Source: Clostridiales bacterium (GTDB lineage: Bacteria > Bacillota > Clostridia > Christensenellales > Pumilibacteraceae). Taken from it: 39,227 bases of DNA. Location of the stretch: positions 1 to 39,227 of the forward strand of contig JAFLVH010000009.1 of the NCBI GenBank assembly GCA_022508365.1. Direction: 5' to 3'. Within the stretch, counting starts at the first letter, position 1. Every line of letters starts with the position of its first letter. The notes under the pieces were generated by a model that made no database searches, was not told the origin of the DNA, and saw only the letters and a program-made list of their open reading frames with translations. Below are positions 23,703-32,580 of the stretch, piece after piece. The position numbers and the translations under genes are program-made.

Positions 23703-24707
23703 TTAAAGCTTTGACCAGCTGCGCGGAACGGTCAAGCCCTCAAATGTACGCACCGCATAGTGATCCGACATGGTGGAAATATAATCGCACACACGCCGCT
23801 CTATAGGCTCGTCGTCGTAAATAAACTGCTTGGGCAATTCGCTCTCGTGATCGACAAAGTACAAATACAAGTACTCTATCATCTTGATAGCCTTTTTTTC
23901 CTCGGACTTGGCAAGCGAGGCGGTATAAACATTGTCAAACATATACTGCCGTAGCTCATCGGTTCCCACCGCAAAATCCTTAGACTGCGCAACGGTATTT
24001 TTGCCATAACTCTCGTTTATTATATCGCATATCATGGCGGAAATGCGCTTGGAATGCGTATCGCCGAACATCTCCTTAAAGCGCGAAGGAATGTCCTCCG
24101 CCTTTATCACACCGCCGCGAATGGCGTCGTCTATGTCGTGATTTATGTATGCTATTCTATCGGCATATGCCACAACCTTGCCCTCTAATGTGCACGCCTC
24201 ATAGCCGCCCGAATGGTTGAGTATGCCGTCGCGCACCTCGAATGTAAGATTCATGCCCTGTCCGTCGTTTTCTATTTTGTCCACCATGCGAAGGCTTTGC
24301 TCGTTGTGCCTGAAATGCGTAAACTTTCCTAGTGCGCGCTCTCCGGCATGCCCGTACGGCGTATGTCCGAGGTCGTGCCCCAAGGCAATCGCCTCGGTGA
24401 GATCCTCGTTCAGCCGCAAGCAACGCGAAATGGTGCGCGCTATCTGGCTGACCTCAAGCGTGTGCGTAAGCCGCGTTCTGTAGTGGTCCCCTTCGGGCGA
24501 AAGAAAAACCTGCGTCTTGTGCTTTAACCGCCTAAAAGCCTTGCTGTGAATAATGCGGTCTCGGTCACGCTGAAATTCCGTACGCATGGGACAGGGCTCG
24601 AGCGGCTTTAACCTGCCCTTGCTGTCCTTGTCCTTGCACGCGTACGGCGAGAGGTACTTGTCCTGAAATTCGTATGTAACAGACTTATAATCCATATTTT
24701 TAGACAT
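23703..24707 (-). CDS. dgt: Deoxyguanosinetriphosphate triphosphohydrolase-like protein
   Basis: The 334-residue HD-domain enzyme has RDRDRIIHSKAFRRLKHKTQVF near residues 47-68, H82 in RLTHTLEVSQIARTI, and H111-D112 followed by GHTPYGHAGE. These are the metal and catalytic residues of the dGTPase family. It cleaves dNTPs (dGTP in the type enzyme) to nucleoside and triphosphate. AGGG lies 8 bases before ATG 24705-24707. It is the first gene of the core operon that continues into dnaG and rpoD, and its promoter and a palindrome lie just upstream. Confidence 0.94.
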   Translation of the reverse strand: MSKNMDYKSVTYEFQDKYLSPYACKDKDSKGRLKPLEPCPMRTEFQRDRDRIIHSKAFRRLKHKTQVFLSPEGDHYRTRLTHTLEVSQIARTISRCLRLNEDLTEAIALGHDLGHTPYGHAGERALGKFTHFRHNEQSLRMVDKIENDGQGMNLTFEVRDGILNHSGGYEACTLEGKVVAYADRIAYINHDIDDAIRGGVIKAEDIPSRFKEMFGDTHSKRISAMICDIINESYGKNTVAQSKDFAVGTDELRQYMFDNVYTASLAKSEEKKAIKMIEYLYLYFVDHESELPKQFIYDDEPIERRVCDYISTMSDHYAVRTFEGLTVPRSWSKL

Positions 24708-24734
24708 TACACAACCCTATTGTTATACGGACAC

Positions 24735-24752
24735 ACTTCTACATTTAGAAGT
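24735..24752. promoter_or_regulatory. Palindrome at the transcription start of the dgt operon
   Basis: ACTTCTA (24735-24741) and TAGAAGT (24746-24752) pair perfectly around a 4-base loop. The site begins about 7 bases after the -10 box, so it covers the predicted start of transcription and could be an operator or a 5' stem-loop of the message. Confidence 0.5.
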
Positions 24753-24758
24753 AATAGT

Positions 24759-24787
24759 AATTTATCATATTTACGGTGTAATGTCAA
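24759..24787 (-). promoter_or_regulatory. Promoter of the dgt-dnaG-rpoD operon
   Basis: On the minus strand TTGACA (24782-24787), 17 bases, TAAATT (24759-24764), 52 bases upstream of the dgt start codon. Confidence 0.7.
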
Positions 24788-24804
24788 GTAAAAAATAAAT
24801 CAAC

Positions 24805-24838
24805 AAAAAATCGGGCCTGCAGTCATACATGCCCGATT
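24805..24838 (-). terminator. Intrinsic terminator behind the SHOCT gene
   Basis: On the minus strand AATCGGGC and GCCCGATT (24831-24838 with 24809-24816) pair around a 14-base loop and are followed by a run of Ts. It ends the transcript of the SHOCT-domain protein (stop at 24855). Confidence 0.8.
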
Positions 24839-24854
24839 AGTGAAATCTACTATT

Positions 24855-25844
24855 TTACATCTTGTCGATAATATCCTGTCTTTTTGCCTGGTACTCTTCT
24901 TCTGTGATTATGCCCTTGTCATACAGCTCCTTGATCTTTTTGAGCTGCTTTTCGGGATCGCCGCCGCCGCTACGGGACGATGCGCCGCCCCAGCCGGTAG
25001 CGTCGGTCTCTGTGTCTATAAGATCGACCTCGCCTTCCGTCAGCGCTTTCATATCGCCCTTCATAAACAGCTCCACCTCCTTGCGCTGCGCCTGCGCACC
25101 GAATAAGCCGCCTGCTACACCGAGCGCAACAGTCATCAAGACCGTCGGCACCCAGAACTTGGTTTCAAAGGGTAAAAATGCGCTTCCCTCAAATGCCGCC
25201 ATTGTAATGCTGCCTACAATCCAGGACAGATACACGTCCAAATACAATAACGCCACATACATTATAACGCGCAAAACAAGATAATTCTTTCCGTATCGCA
25301 TGGCATTGGTTACAACAACGGTGGCTACCGCAACCTGTATCGTGACGATAATGGAAGCGCGCAACATCGTAAACGATGTGCCGAAGTTATGACCATTGTC
25401 GTTGCCGGAGATAAGAACTTTCACGCTGTCGCCTACTACAAAGACCGAAATAATCCAAAGCAACGAACATGCTGCAATAAGCCCAAGCGCTCCAAACACG
25501 GCAATCTTGTGCCAAGGAGCAACCGGTTCGCCGTTGGAGACCTTTCTGCGGTCGCGCTCGAACTGGGTAATCCAAGGCAATGTCATTCCGCCGCCGGCGC
25601 ACAGCGCATATACGATAAAGATGAACTTAAACATCCATTCCTGTCTCATATCCTTTACGATAACCGCAAGTATAAGAAGCGTTGTTATCATTATAGACAC
25701 AAAAATCACAGCCATTCGCACGGTGCGATACAGCTTGGACTTTTGCTTGCGCATCTGGCGAAGCGCAGCTCTGTACTCTGCGCTCATTCCGCTACGGTGC
25801 ACTGTTGTAGTACTTCTTCCGAAGATACAATCGAAAATTCCCAT
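24855..25844 (-). CDS. SHOCT-domain membrane protein
   Basis: The 329-residue protein has a basic N-terminus, about seven to eight membrane segments between residues 40 and 260, and a SHOCT motif at the extreme C-terminus (IKELYDKGIITEEEYQAKR). SHOCT is a short helical domain found at the ends of many bacterial membrane proteins and thought to aid oligomerisation. The Ser/Gly-rich linker GASSRSGGGD separates it from the membrane part. Function unknown. GTGGGG lies before ATG 25842-25844. It forms a single-gene unit with its own promoter and terminator. Confidence 0.75.
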   Translation of the reverse strand: MGIFDCIFGRSTTTVHRSGMSAEYRAALRQMRKQKSKLYRTVRMAVIFVSIMITTLLILAVIVKDMRQEWMFKFIFIVYALCAGGGMTLPWITQFERDRRKVSNGEPVAPWHKIAVFGALGLIAACSLLWIISVFVVGDSVKVLISGNDNGHNFGTSFTMLRASIIVTIQVAVATVVVTNAMRYGKNYLVLRVIMYVALLYLDVYLSWIVGSITMAAFEGSAFLPFETKFWVPTVLMTVALGVAGGLFGAQAQRKEVELFMKGDMKALTEGEVDLIDTETDATGWGGASSRSGGGDPEKQLKKIKELYDKGIITEEEYQAKRQDIIDKM

Positions 25845-25929
25845 AATAGCCCCACTTGTAAATGTTTTGCTTAAACCGCATGCTTAGATGTATACGCCGA
25901 AAAGTACTGCACGCTCAAGTATTTGCAAT

Positions 25930-25958
25930 ATTTTATCACAAAATTATCACTTTGTCAA
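25930..25958 (-). promoter_or_regulatory. Promoter of the SHOCT gene
   Basis: On the minus strand TTGACA (25953-25958), 17 bases, TAAAAT (25930-25935), 86 bases upstream of the start codon. Nothing else is seen in 25845-26009. Confidence 0.75.
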
Positions 25959-26009
25959 GCAGCAATAAAAAATTTGGTCTTTAAGTATGACAAGTAGACA
26001 GATTATTAC

Positions 26010-26594
26010 TTACTCTTCTGTATTAGCTTTGTTAAGTAGCGCGTTTAAGCCCATTATGATAAACGGGACTAAAACCGCCTGCAAGACCATGCCGAGTAGC
26101 CCGGTCTGAATCTGCGACCAAATGACCGCGGGCGTAAACGGCGTTACCGATTGGAATATCAACACTAGCAGCATAAATACCGTTCTTCCGGACACCTGTG
26201 CAAGCAGCACCGCAGGAAACGCCATCCAACCGTTTTTCGCAATCTTTTTGCTAAACAGTCCGGATACTGCAGCAAACACGGCAAGCTCGACAATCATAAA
26301 CGGAAGTCTGCCGAGCGCAGGCATGGGATTGCCAAAGGCAAGAGTTATCAAAAAGCTGACTATAGGCGACGCGATACCTACACCTAAACCCCAAGCCCAG
26401 CCCAAAATACAACCGCCTATCAATACGGGCAAATACATGGGAAGCCACTTTACACCGCCCGAAACGCCGAGCGCAAGGTGTAAAAGCTGCGGCAAAATAA
26501 CCGCAAGTGCAACAACGCCGAGCGCGATCGAGGATTTTACCGTTATCCTTGCTTTGAAGGAAAGATTTTTCCTTACCAAAACATTTTCTATCAT
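26010..26594 (-). CDS. ECF transporter S component, substrate unknown
   Basis: The 194-residue membrane protein has about six hydrophobic segments and the S-component pattern KWLPMYLPVLIGGCILGWAWGLGVGIASPIVSFL, summarised by P-M-Y-L-P-V-L and G-W-A-W-G-L-G-V-G. It continues with LGRLPFMIVELAVFAAVSGL. S components bind a vitamin or metal and work with a shared EcfA-EcfA'-EcfT module encoded elsewhere. The specificity is not clear. ATG 26592-26594 is chosen because AAAGGAG lies 8 bases before it. It follows the GH42 gene by 70 bases on the same strand but has its own promoter. Confidence 0.78.
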   Translation of the reverse strand: MIENVLVRKNLSFKARITVKSSIALGVVALAVILPQLLHLALGVSGGVKWLPMYLPVLIGGCILGWAWGLGVGIASPIVSFLITLAFGNPMPALGRLPFMIVELAVFAAVSGLFSKKIAKNGWMAFPAVLLAQVSGRTVFMLLVLIFQSVTPFTPAVIWSQIQTGLLGMVLQAVLVPFIIMGLNALLNKANTEE

Positions 26595-26614
26595 AGTTAT
26601 ACTCCTTTTCACAC

Positions 26615-26643
26615 ATTATATCAAATGCGCAAAAATAAATCAA
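26615..26643 (-). promoter_or_regulatory. Promoter of the ECF S component
   Basis: On the minus strand TTGATT (26638-26643), 17 bases, TATAAT (26615-26620), 20 bases before the start codon. Confidence 0.7.
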
Positions 26644-26664
26644 GAGAAACAGATTCAGTCGCTA

Positions 26665-28608
26665 TCAAATCTTTTCCAGCACTCGAACGGAATACGGCGT
26701 CATCTCGCAATAGCCGATAATTGTTTCGCCGCTTATTCTGTCCTTATATGCCCCGTCAAGTTGGATATATCCTTCGGCATTTTCAAGCTCTACGGCTATG
26801 ATTGCGGATTTCTCCCCGTCTATCCTTGACAGCGATACATTGTCGCTCGCCTCAAAAATCGGCTCGGCTTCCACCATGTTTTTGATGTCGCTATGCGTGG
26901 GCACGCTGCCGAGGATAACGACAACGCCCTTGCCTATGTACTTGCCGGCAACCACGGTTAAACCGTCAAATTCACCGCCCGCATACTTGGCAAGCGACAC
27001 CGAATTCTCGCCCACCTCATATGCGTCGAAGCACATGGACGCACCGAACGATTGCTTGTTGTCCGTCCACTCCGCGCGGAAAGCGTCGCTGTCAATAGGT
27101 CTTTGGTATTTTGTATACACCCCGACAAGCTCCTCCAAAAACGAGTGCGGCGCGTCGGTGTACTTTGTAACGTTTTCGTCCACTATATCCGACATAGGCC
27201 CGACTATCCAAGTGCCGCCGTTCTCCACAAACTTGACTATGCGCTCGTAAAAACCGTTCTCACGCGCGTGGCATAAAAACGGCGAAATGACCGTCTTGTA
27301 TCCGTCGAGCGAATGCTCCGTGTCGATAACGTCCACGTTGTAATGTCTGAGCGCCTTGTAAAACTTGTCGCGCACTGTAGCTGTGTAGTCAAAGTTCTTC
27401 AGCATAGGCGCCGCCATAAAGGTGTTAGCCGCAGTTGACGAATAGTGTAGAGCTATATCCGATTTTACACTGCCGCAAAGGATATCCTTGCAGCTTTCAA
27501 TCTCTCGTACGGCACGCGCCACCTCCTCGCTTACGCGGTACTGCCTGCCTGCAGTATTGTACAGCGCGCCGTGCGCCAGCTCATGTCCGTTCCTGTGCGC
27601 GCGGAACAGCCAGTACATATTCATATCCGCGCCGTGCGCAAACGGCAGCCACGTGTTAACATAGCAGTTGCCGACAGGTCGATAGCCGCAGTCTGCCACC
27701 GTGCTTCCGTTCCAGCCGACCTGCGTTTCCGTAACCCAAAAAGGTCTGTCCTTGACCGAGCGCAAAAAGTCGTACCAAAACTCCGTTTCGTACAGCTCGG
27801 CGGCGGTGTTGTAATGATTGAATTGCACCACGTCGAGCGAACGGTTGATATCGTAGTAGCTTAGATTGTTGTTAGCCATCATGTCGGTACCTATCGGCGC
27901 CCTTGTGTACTTATGCAATATTTCCGCCTGTTCCTCCACGTACGTGCGAATATTGTCGCACTGAAAATCCCACCACGCCTTAACAAGCGACGGGTGTTTC
28001 CACTGATCGGGAAGAGGCGGATTTACTGCGTCAAAGCTTTGATAGTCAAGCGACCAGCGCGCCATTCCCCACGCCGTGTTGAGCGCGTCGATTGTGCCGA
28101 ACTTGTGCTTTAAAAACTTTCGGAACTTGTCCACGCACAACGGACAAAAGCAGCCGTCGCCGTAAGGATACAGCTCGTTATCTATCTGCCAGCCGATTAT
28201 TCCGGGGTGCGATCCGAACGCCTTTGCCATCTCTGTGACGATTGCCCTGTTCTTTTCGCGCATAATGGGCGAAGTCTTGCAGGGATGACACCGCCAAGAA
28301 GTCTGCGACCTAACGCCTCTGTCGGACACATTGCGCATTTGCTCGTACTTATCCAACATATAGCGCGGCGGCGTGCACGTGGGCGTGCACATAACGGTAT
28401 GTATGCCTGCGGCATGAAGCTTATCCACAACGGAAATAAGCCAATCAAAATCAAACTCGCCTTCTTTGGGCTCCATTCTTCCCCAAGCAAATTCACCTAC
28501 GCGTAAAACGTTTAGTCCAAGCGCCTTGCACCGCTCTATGTCCTTGTCCACCTCTTTAGCGTCCCATAGCTCGGGATAGTACGCCGCGCCGATAAATAGT
28601 TTTTTCAT
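26665..28608 (-). CDS. ganA: GH42 beta-galactosidase
   Basis: The 647-residue enzyme is a full-length GH42. It has YYPELW at 10-15, the acid/base Glu145 in QIDNE, the nucleophile Glu294 in WVTETQVGWNG, and a Cys set C107, C153, C155, C158 matching the structural zinc site of the family. A trimerisation domain and a small beta domain follow. No signal peptide, so it acts in the cytoplasm, removing beta-linked galactose from imported galacto-oligosaccharides. AAAGGTGGAG precedes the ATG. It lies behind the galactan operon but starts from its own promoter. Confidence 0.95.
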   Translation of the reverse strand: MKKLFIGAAYYPELWDAKEVDKDIERCKALGLNVLRVGEFAWGRMEPKEGEFDFDWLISVVDKLHAAGIHTVMCTPTCTPPRYMLDKYEQMRNVSDRGVRSQTSWRCHPCKTSPIMREKNRAIVTEMAKAFGSHPGIIGWQIDNELYPYGDGCFCPLCVDKFRKFLKHKFGTIDALNTAWGMARWSLDYQSFDAVNPPLPDQWKHPSLVKAWWDFQCDNIRTYVEEQAEILHKYTRAPIGTDMMANNNLSYYDINRSLDVVQFNHYNTAAELYETEFWYDFLRSVKDRPFWVTETQVGWNGSTVADCGYRPVGNCYVNTWLPFAHGADMNMYWLFRAHRNGHELAHGALYNTAGRQYRVSEEVARAVREIESCKDILCGSVKSDIALHYSSTAANTFMAAPMLKNFDYTATVRDKFYKALRHYNVDVIDTEHSLDGYKTVISPFLCHARENGFYERIVKFVENGGTWIVGPMSDIVDENVTKYTDAPHSFLEELVGVYTKYQRPIDSDAFRAEWTDNKQSFGASMCFDAYEVGENSVSLAKYAGGEFDGLTVVAGKYIGKGVVVILGSVPTHSDIKNMVEAEPIFEASDNVSLSRIDGEKSAIIAVELENAEGYIQLDGAYKDRISGETIIGYCEMTPYSVRVLEKI

Positions 28609-28635
28609 AGCTCCACCTTTTGATTGTTGATATTT

Positions 28636-28664
28636 ATTATAGATAATTCAGCGGTCATTTGCAA
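28636..28664 (-). promoter_or_regulatory. Promoter of the GH42 gene
   Basis: On the minus strand TTGCAA (28659-28664), 17 bases, TATAAT (28636-28641), 27 bases upstream of the ATG. The spacer contains no clear regulator site. Confidence 0.65.
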
Positions 28665-28671
28665 GTAATTT

Positions 28672-28710
28672 ATAAAGCGCCGCAAGGGTTCTCTCCCCAC
28701 GGCGCTTTAT
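28672..28710 (-). terminator. Hairpin ending the galactan transport operon
   Basis: ATAAAGCGCCG (28672-28682) and CGGCGCTTTAT (28700-28710) form an 11-bp stem just after the stop of the surface galactanase (28725). The T-tract is poor, so some read-through into GH42 is possible. Confidence 0.65.
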
Positions 28711-28724
28711 TAGTTTACAATACA

Positions 28725-31364
28725 TTAGTCATTGGAAGCCGACGATTTAAAGAAGAACTGTGCGTTGTCGATATTGCCCCAGCCGCCGTTTTCCGTCTTA
28801 TCCGTTTTGATGTGAATACCCACCTTGACGGACGCTACGGTGCTGTCTATTACAATCTCGTTAACAGCAGTTCTGTGCCATTGCTGCCAACCTGTAGCCT
28901 GAATATCGTCGCCGTGGAGTACAACCTCTTGTTTGCCGTCGTTATAGGTGATTATAGCAAACGAATAGATTTCCTGGTTATCGCCGCAGTCGCCGCCTGA
29001 GAAGTCGACGCTAAAGCTGAATGTGCCGTAGTTGTAATCCGCAATAGCTTTTGCAAGGTCTACCTCCTGATACAGCTCGAATTCAAGCGCGGCAGAATCC
29101 CAGAAGTGGAAGGAATTGGTTCCCATCTTGGCGTTTTGCGCCTCGTTGGAAACGTACAGCTGCAGCGCCTCAGGATTACTCGATATGCGATTTACCTTCC
29201 AGGGTGACGGAACGTCTATCTTATTGTCGGTCTGAGGATACCCGGCGGTGTCCTCAAAGCTGCCGTCGACAAGCAGGTTCTTGTTTTGCACATACACCGT
29301 GCATTTAGCGACTCCGCCGTAAATGGTTGTGCCGTAGACGACATAGTCTTTTACGGTGTGAATGTACTCTGCAACGTCGGAAAGATCCACATCCCACAAC
29401 GCGTCGGTCGAAACAGTAGAGTCGCTGTTGAGCACTACGGTAACCTTTTGCGGAAGGACCACGGTTTCTTCGTCAACGGTGTAGAACAATTCCGAATCGT
29501 AGATGTAATCGGCAGCCCAGTCTACAATCTGTCCGTCCTTAGCCAGCTTAAACAGCTTTAGCGACTCAAGCGCCTTAAAGTCTACAGAGCTGAAGAACGC
29601 CTGATTGTCAATTACAACGCCGCCCGCAGCTTTAACGTCGTTCTCTTGATAGCCGTCGCCGCCTATGGACGCGGGACCGGACTTAGCGGACGCCCAGCCG
29701 CAGCCGGTGGCGTTGCACTTTTCCATAGTGTCCGCGCGGTTGAGTGCGGGGGCAACCCAAGTGCCCTCCCAGTAGCACACTCCAAGCCCGTAATCGCCGA
29801 GCGAGGCGATGGCGTCTATAACGTCCAGAACCGCATTGGCCTGACCCTGAACGGTAAACGGCTTTGTCCTTGTGGAAAGCGCGGTGTTGCCCGTTTTGTC
29901 AAAGTCCTCGTCGGTAAAGGCATAAGAGGTTTCCAGCACCATTACCTGCTTGTTGGATATTTCGTGTACCCTCTTCAGCTTAGACGTAAGGTTATCCAGC
30001 GTGCCGTGCCAGAACGGATAGTACGACGATCCGAACACGTCGTAATCTACATTGTTGTTTTTGAAGGTAGTGGCATAACCGGCATAATCCCTGCTTTCGG
30101 GATTGGTAAGATGGATTGCCACCTTGGCTCCGCCGTTTGCCACCGTGCCGGTGACTTCTCTTACCGCCTTTGCGCCTTGGTTGATATAAGCGCAGTAAGT
30201 AGCGGGTGCGCTCGCGTAATCCGCTCCGCAAATAGCCCTGGTTGTCTCGTTGCCGATCTGCACCATGGTTATTTTTACGCCGGTGTTTTTAATCTTTTGC
30301 ATGCATTCCTTGGTAAACTCGTATATGGCGGTTTTACGCTCCTCCACAGACTTGTTTGCCCACGCCTTGGGCGCGGATTGCTTGCCGGGATCCGCCCAGA
30401 AGTCCGAATAATGGAAGTCTATTATCACGCCCAAATCGTACAGCTTGCAGCGCGTTGCTATTGCCACGGCGTTTTCAATGTCGCAGTTGCCGCCGCCGTA
30501 GCTGTAATTTACATCGCCGTAGTGACCCTCTTGATACGGATAATTCCAGACGCGAATGCGAATGTCGGTAATCCCGTTGTCATGAAGAATTTTATACACG
30601 TCCTCTTCTTCGCCGTCGAAGTTTTTATACACGACGCCGGCTTCCTCGAGCGACGGGACGGCGGAAGCATCCATACCCATGATAAAGTCGTCACGATCCT
30701 CGAGCGCGGATATCTTTCTGACGTACAGCGGATTAACTTCCGCATCTGCCGCCTCGCCCGCAACCTTGACAACGCAAGTCGCCTTTTCCCCGTTGTTTGC
30801 CGTGGCGGTGACAATGGCGTTGCCGCCAGCAATCGCCGTAACATTGCCGTCATTGTCGACCGACGCAACGGTGGGTTTGGAGCTTGCCCAAGTCAAGGTT
30901 TTGTCAGTAGCATTATCGGGCAAAACCGTAGCGGTTAGCTTGGCGGTTTTGTTTTCCTCAAGGTCTAGGTTTAAAACGCCTGTGTTTAGCTTGACGGAGG
31001 AAACTTGAACGGCGGCATTGCTCGGATCGATGACCGTGACCGTACAATTGGCGGATTTTCCGCCTGCGGAAGCCCTTACAATGGCCGTTCCTTCCTCAAT
31101 GCCTTTTACAGCGCCTTTGTCGCTGACGGTTGCAACTGACGTGTCGCTGGACTTCCAAGTGATCTTGGCAGTGCTTCCGAACGGCGTTATCGTGGCTTGC
31201 AACGTTGACGTGTCGCCGACGTTAATCATAAGCTTAGAAGGAAGGTCTATGCTTTTGACTTCTGTCGAGCCCGTGTCCTGTACGCCGGAACACGCCGCCA
31301 TAAAGACCATAACGAAGCTCAGCATAAAGCAAACTAAAATTTTAGACAATTTGTTAGATTTCAT
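28725..31364 (-). CDS. ganB: Surface lipoprotein GH53 endo-beta-1,4-galactanase, multidomain
   Basis: The 879-residue protein has a lipoprotein signal with Cys25 in FMAAC. Two Big2 Ig-like domains follow (about 36-112 and 120-202), then a GH53 catalytic domain (about 225-610) with acid/base Glu373 in QIGNE and nucleophile Glu478 in VLETSYAFT. A Big4-like segment (635-692) precedes a C-terminal region (about 696-878) resembling CBM61, which binds beta-1,4-galactan. It should sit on the outer face of the membrane and cut galactan side chains of pectin into oligosaccharides. Its ribosome binding site GAGGAG overlaps the MsmX stop codon, so it is co-translated with the importer. Confidence 0.94.
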   Translation of the reverse strand: MKSNKLSKILVCFMLSFVMVFMAACSGVQDTGSTEVKSIDLPSKLMINVGDTSTLQATITPFGSTAKITWKSSDTSVATVSDKGAVKGIEEGTAIVRASAGGKSANCTVTVIDPSNAAVQVSSVKLNTGVLNLDLEENKTAKLTATVLPDNATDKTLTWASSKPTVASVDNDGNVTAIAGGNAIVTATANNGEKATCVVKVAGEAADAEVNPLYVRKISALEDRDDFIMGMDASAVPSLEEAGVVYKNFDGEEEDVYKILHDNGITDIRIRVWNYPYQEGHYGDVNYSYGGGNCDIENAVAIATRCKLYDLGVIIDFHYSDFWADPGKQSAPKAWANKSVEERKTAIYEFTKECMQKIKNTGVKITMVQIGNETTRAICGADYASAPATYCAYINQGAKAVREVTGTVANGGAKVAIHLTNPESRDYAGYATTFKNNNVDYDVFGSSYYPFWHGTLDNLTSKLKRVHEISNKQVMVLETSYAFTDEDFDKTGNTALSTRTKPFTVQGQANAVLDVIDAIASLGDYGLGVCYWEGTWVAPALNRADTMEKCNATGCGWASAKSGPASIGGDGYQENDVKAAGGVVIDNQAFFSSVDFKALESLKLFKLAKDGQIVDWAADYIYDSELFYTVDEETVVLPQKVTVVLNSDSTVSTDALWDVDLSDVAEYIHTVKDYVVYGTTIYGGVAKCTVYVQNKNLLVDGSFEDTAGYPQTDNKIDVPSPWKVNRISSNPEALQLYVSNEAQNAKMGTNSFHFWDSAALEFELYQEVDLAKAIADYNYGTFSFSVDFSGGDCGDNQEIYSFAIITYNDGKQEVVLHGDDIQATGWQQWHRTAVNEIVIDSTVASVKVGIHIKTDKTENGGWGNIDNAQFFFKSSASND

Positions 31365-31367
31365 ATT

Positions 31368-32570
31368 TTACTCCTCGCTTTTTGTTTCGGGTGCGTCAAC
31401 CACGTCGTCCGAAGGCTGTTCTGCAGACTGAACGGTACCGTTGCCGTCCGTCAGTAGATTGTGCTCGGTTTCCGCATTGAAGAAGTGCATTACCTTGCTG
31501 CGGAATGTGATATAAATGCGCACTCCGGGGACAAGCGCCGCAAGCTGGTGCGGAGCAATATCCACTGTGGGAACGCGAATTACAATCTTCTCCTCGGTGC
31601 CCGTGACTACGTGGAGGTGCAGCTCGCTGCCCATCATCTCTTTTACGCGGATTTGGCAAGGTACCGCATACGGATTTTTGCTGTTGGACAGAGTGATATG
31701 CTCGGGACGAACGCCCAGCACAATATCCTGCGGCTGAACGTCTTTCGCTTTTAACGCCTCGCCCTTGTCTCCGCCTATCGGCATTCTCACGCCGAACGGA
31801 CTGACAAAGTACTCGTCACCATCTCTTTCAAGCTTAGTGCGCATAGTGTTCATCTTGGGCGCGCCGATGAATTCCGCGACAAACAGGTTGTCGGGCATTT
31901 CAAACACCTCGGTCGGAGATCCCACTTGCATGATAAAGCCGTCCTTCATAATGACTATGCGGTCGCCCAAGGTCATGGCCTCGGTCTGGTCGTGCGTGAC
32001 GTATATAAACGTAGTATTGATCTTTTTGCGGAGCAATATTATTTCCGCACGCATCTGATTGCGCAGCTTTGCGTCGAGGTTACTTAGCGGCTCGTCCATG
32101 AGGAAAACCTTACTGTCGCGTACCATCGCACGGCCGATAGCAACCCTCTGGCGCTGACCGCCGGAAAGCTCACGCGGACGCCTGGTCAAGTATTCGGTTA
32201 TGCCAAGCACTTCCGCCGCCTCGGTGACGCGCTTATAGATCTCATCGTTGGGCACCTTTTTAAGCCGCAGGGAGAACGCCATGTTCTCGAACACGGTAAG
32301 GTGCGGATACAGAGCGTAGTTTTGGAAAACCATCGCAATGCCGCGGTCCTTGGGCTGAAGGTCGTTTACCACCCTGCCGTCTATTTCCACTGTGCCTTCG
32401 CTGATATCCTCGAGACCGGCAATCATGCGGAGGGTTGTACTCTTTCCGCAACCGGACGGTCCGACAAAGACGATAAATTCCTTATCCGCTATGTCGAGGT
32501 TAAACTCCTGAACGGCAACGGTATTTTTGCCGTAGATCTTTTTTACATTGGTCAATTTGACTCTTGCCAT
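31368..32570 (-). CDS. msmX: MsmX/UgpC-type sugar ABC ATPase
   Basis: The 400-residue ATPase has Walker A GPSGCGKS at 37-44, LSGGQ at 135-139, Walker B VFLMDEP at 155-161 and the switch His in VTHDQTEAM. The C-terminal OB-type regulatory domain holds VLGVRPEHI. It powers import by the permeases encoded just before it. The last 26 or so residues are an acidic tail not needed by the family. ATG 32568-32570 is set by GGAG; the open frame upstream is ignored. In many relatives MsmX is a shared ATPase encoded elsewhere, but here it lies in the operon. Confidence 0.93.
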   Translation of the reverse strand: MARVKLTNVKKIYGKNTVAVQEFNLDIADKEFIVFVGPSGCGKSTTLRMIAGLEDISEGTVEIDGRVVNDLQPKDRGIAMVFQNYALYPHLTVFENMAFSLRLKKVPNDEIYKRVTEAAEVLGITEYLTRRPRELSGGQRQRVAIGRAMVRDSKVFLMDEPLSNLDAKLRNQMRAEIILLRKKINTTFIYVTHDQTEAMTLGDRIVIMKDGFIMQVGSPTEVFEMPDNLFVAEFIGAPKMNTMRTKLERDGDEYFVSPFGVRMPIGGDKGEALKAKDVQPQDIVLGVRPEHITLSNSKNPYAVPCQIRVKEMMGSELHLHVVTGTEEKIVIRVPTVDIAPHQLAALVPGVRIYITFRSKVMHFFNAETEHNLLTDGNGTVQSAEQPSDDVVDAPETKSEE

Positions 32571-32580
32571 AATAAACTCC

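Noticed and set aside
26122-26829. Plus-strand open frame across the ECF and GH42 genes
   Set aside because: It covers the opposite strand of two well-supported genes and an intergenic promoter. It has no start signal or recognisable product.
29646-30938. Long open frame on the plus strand (430 codons)
   Set aside because: It lies antisense to the GH53 lipoprotein, has no ribosome binding site, and its product resembles no protein. It reflects the codon pattern of the real gene.
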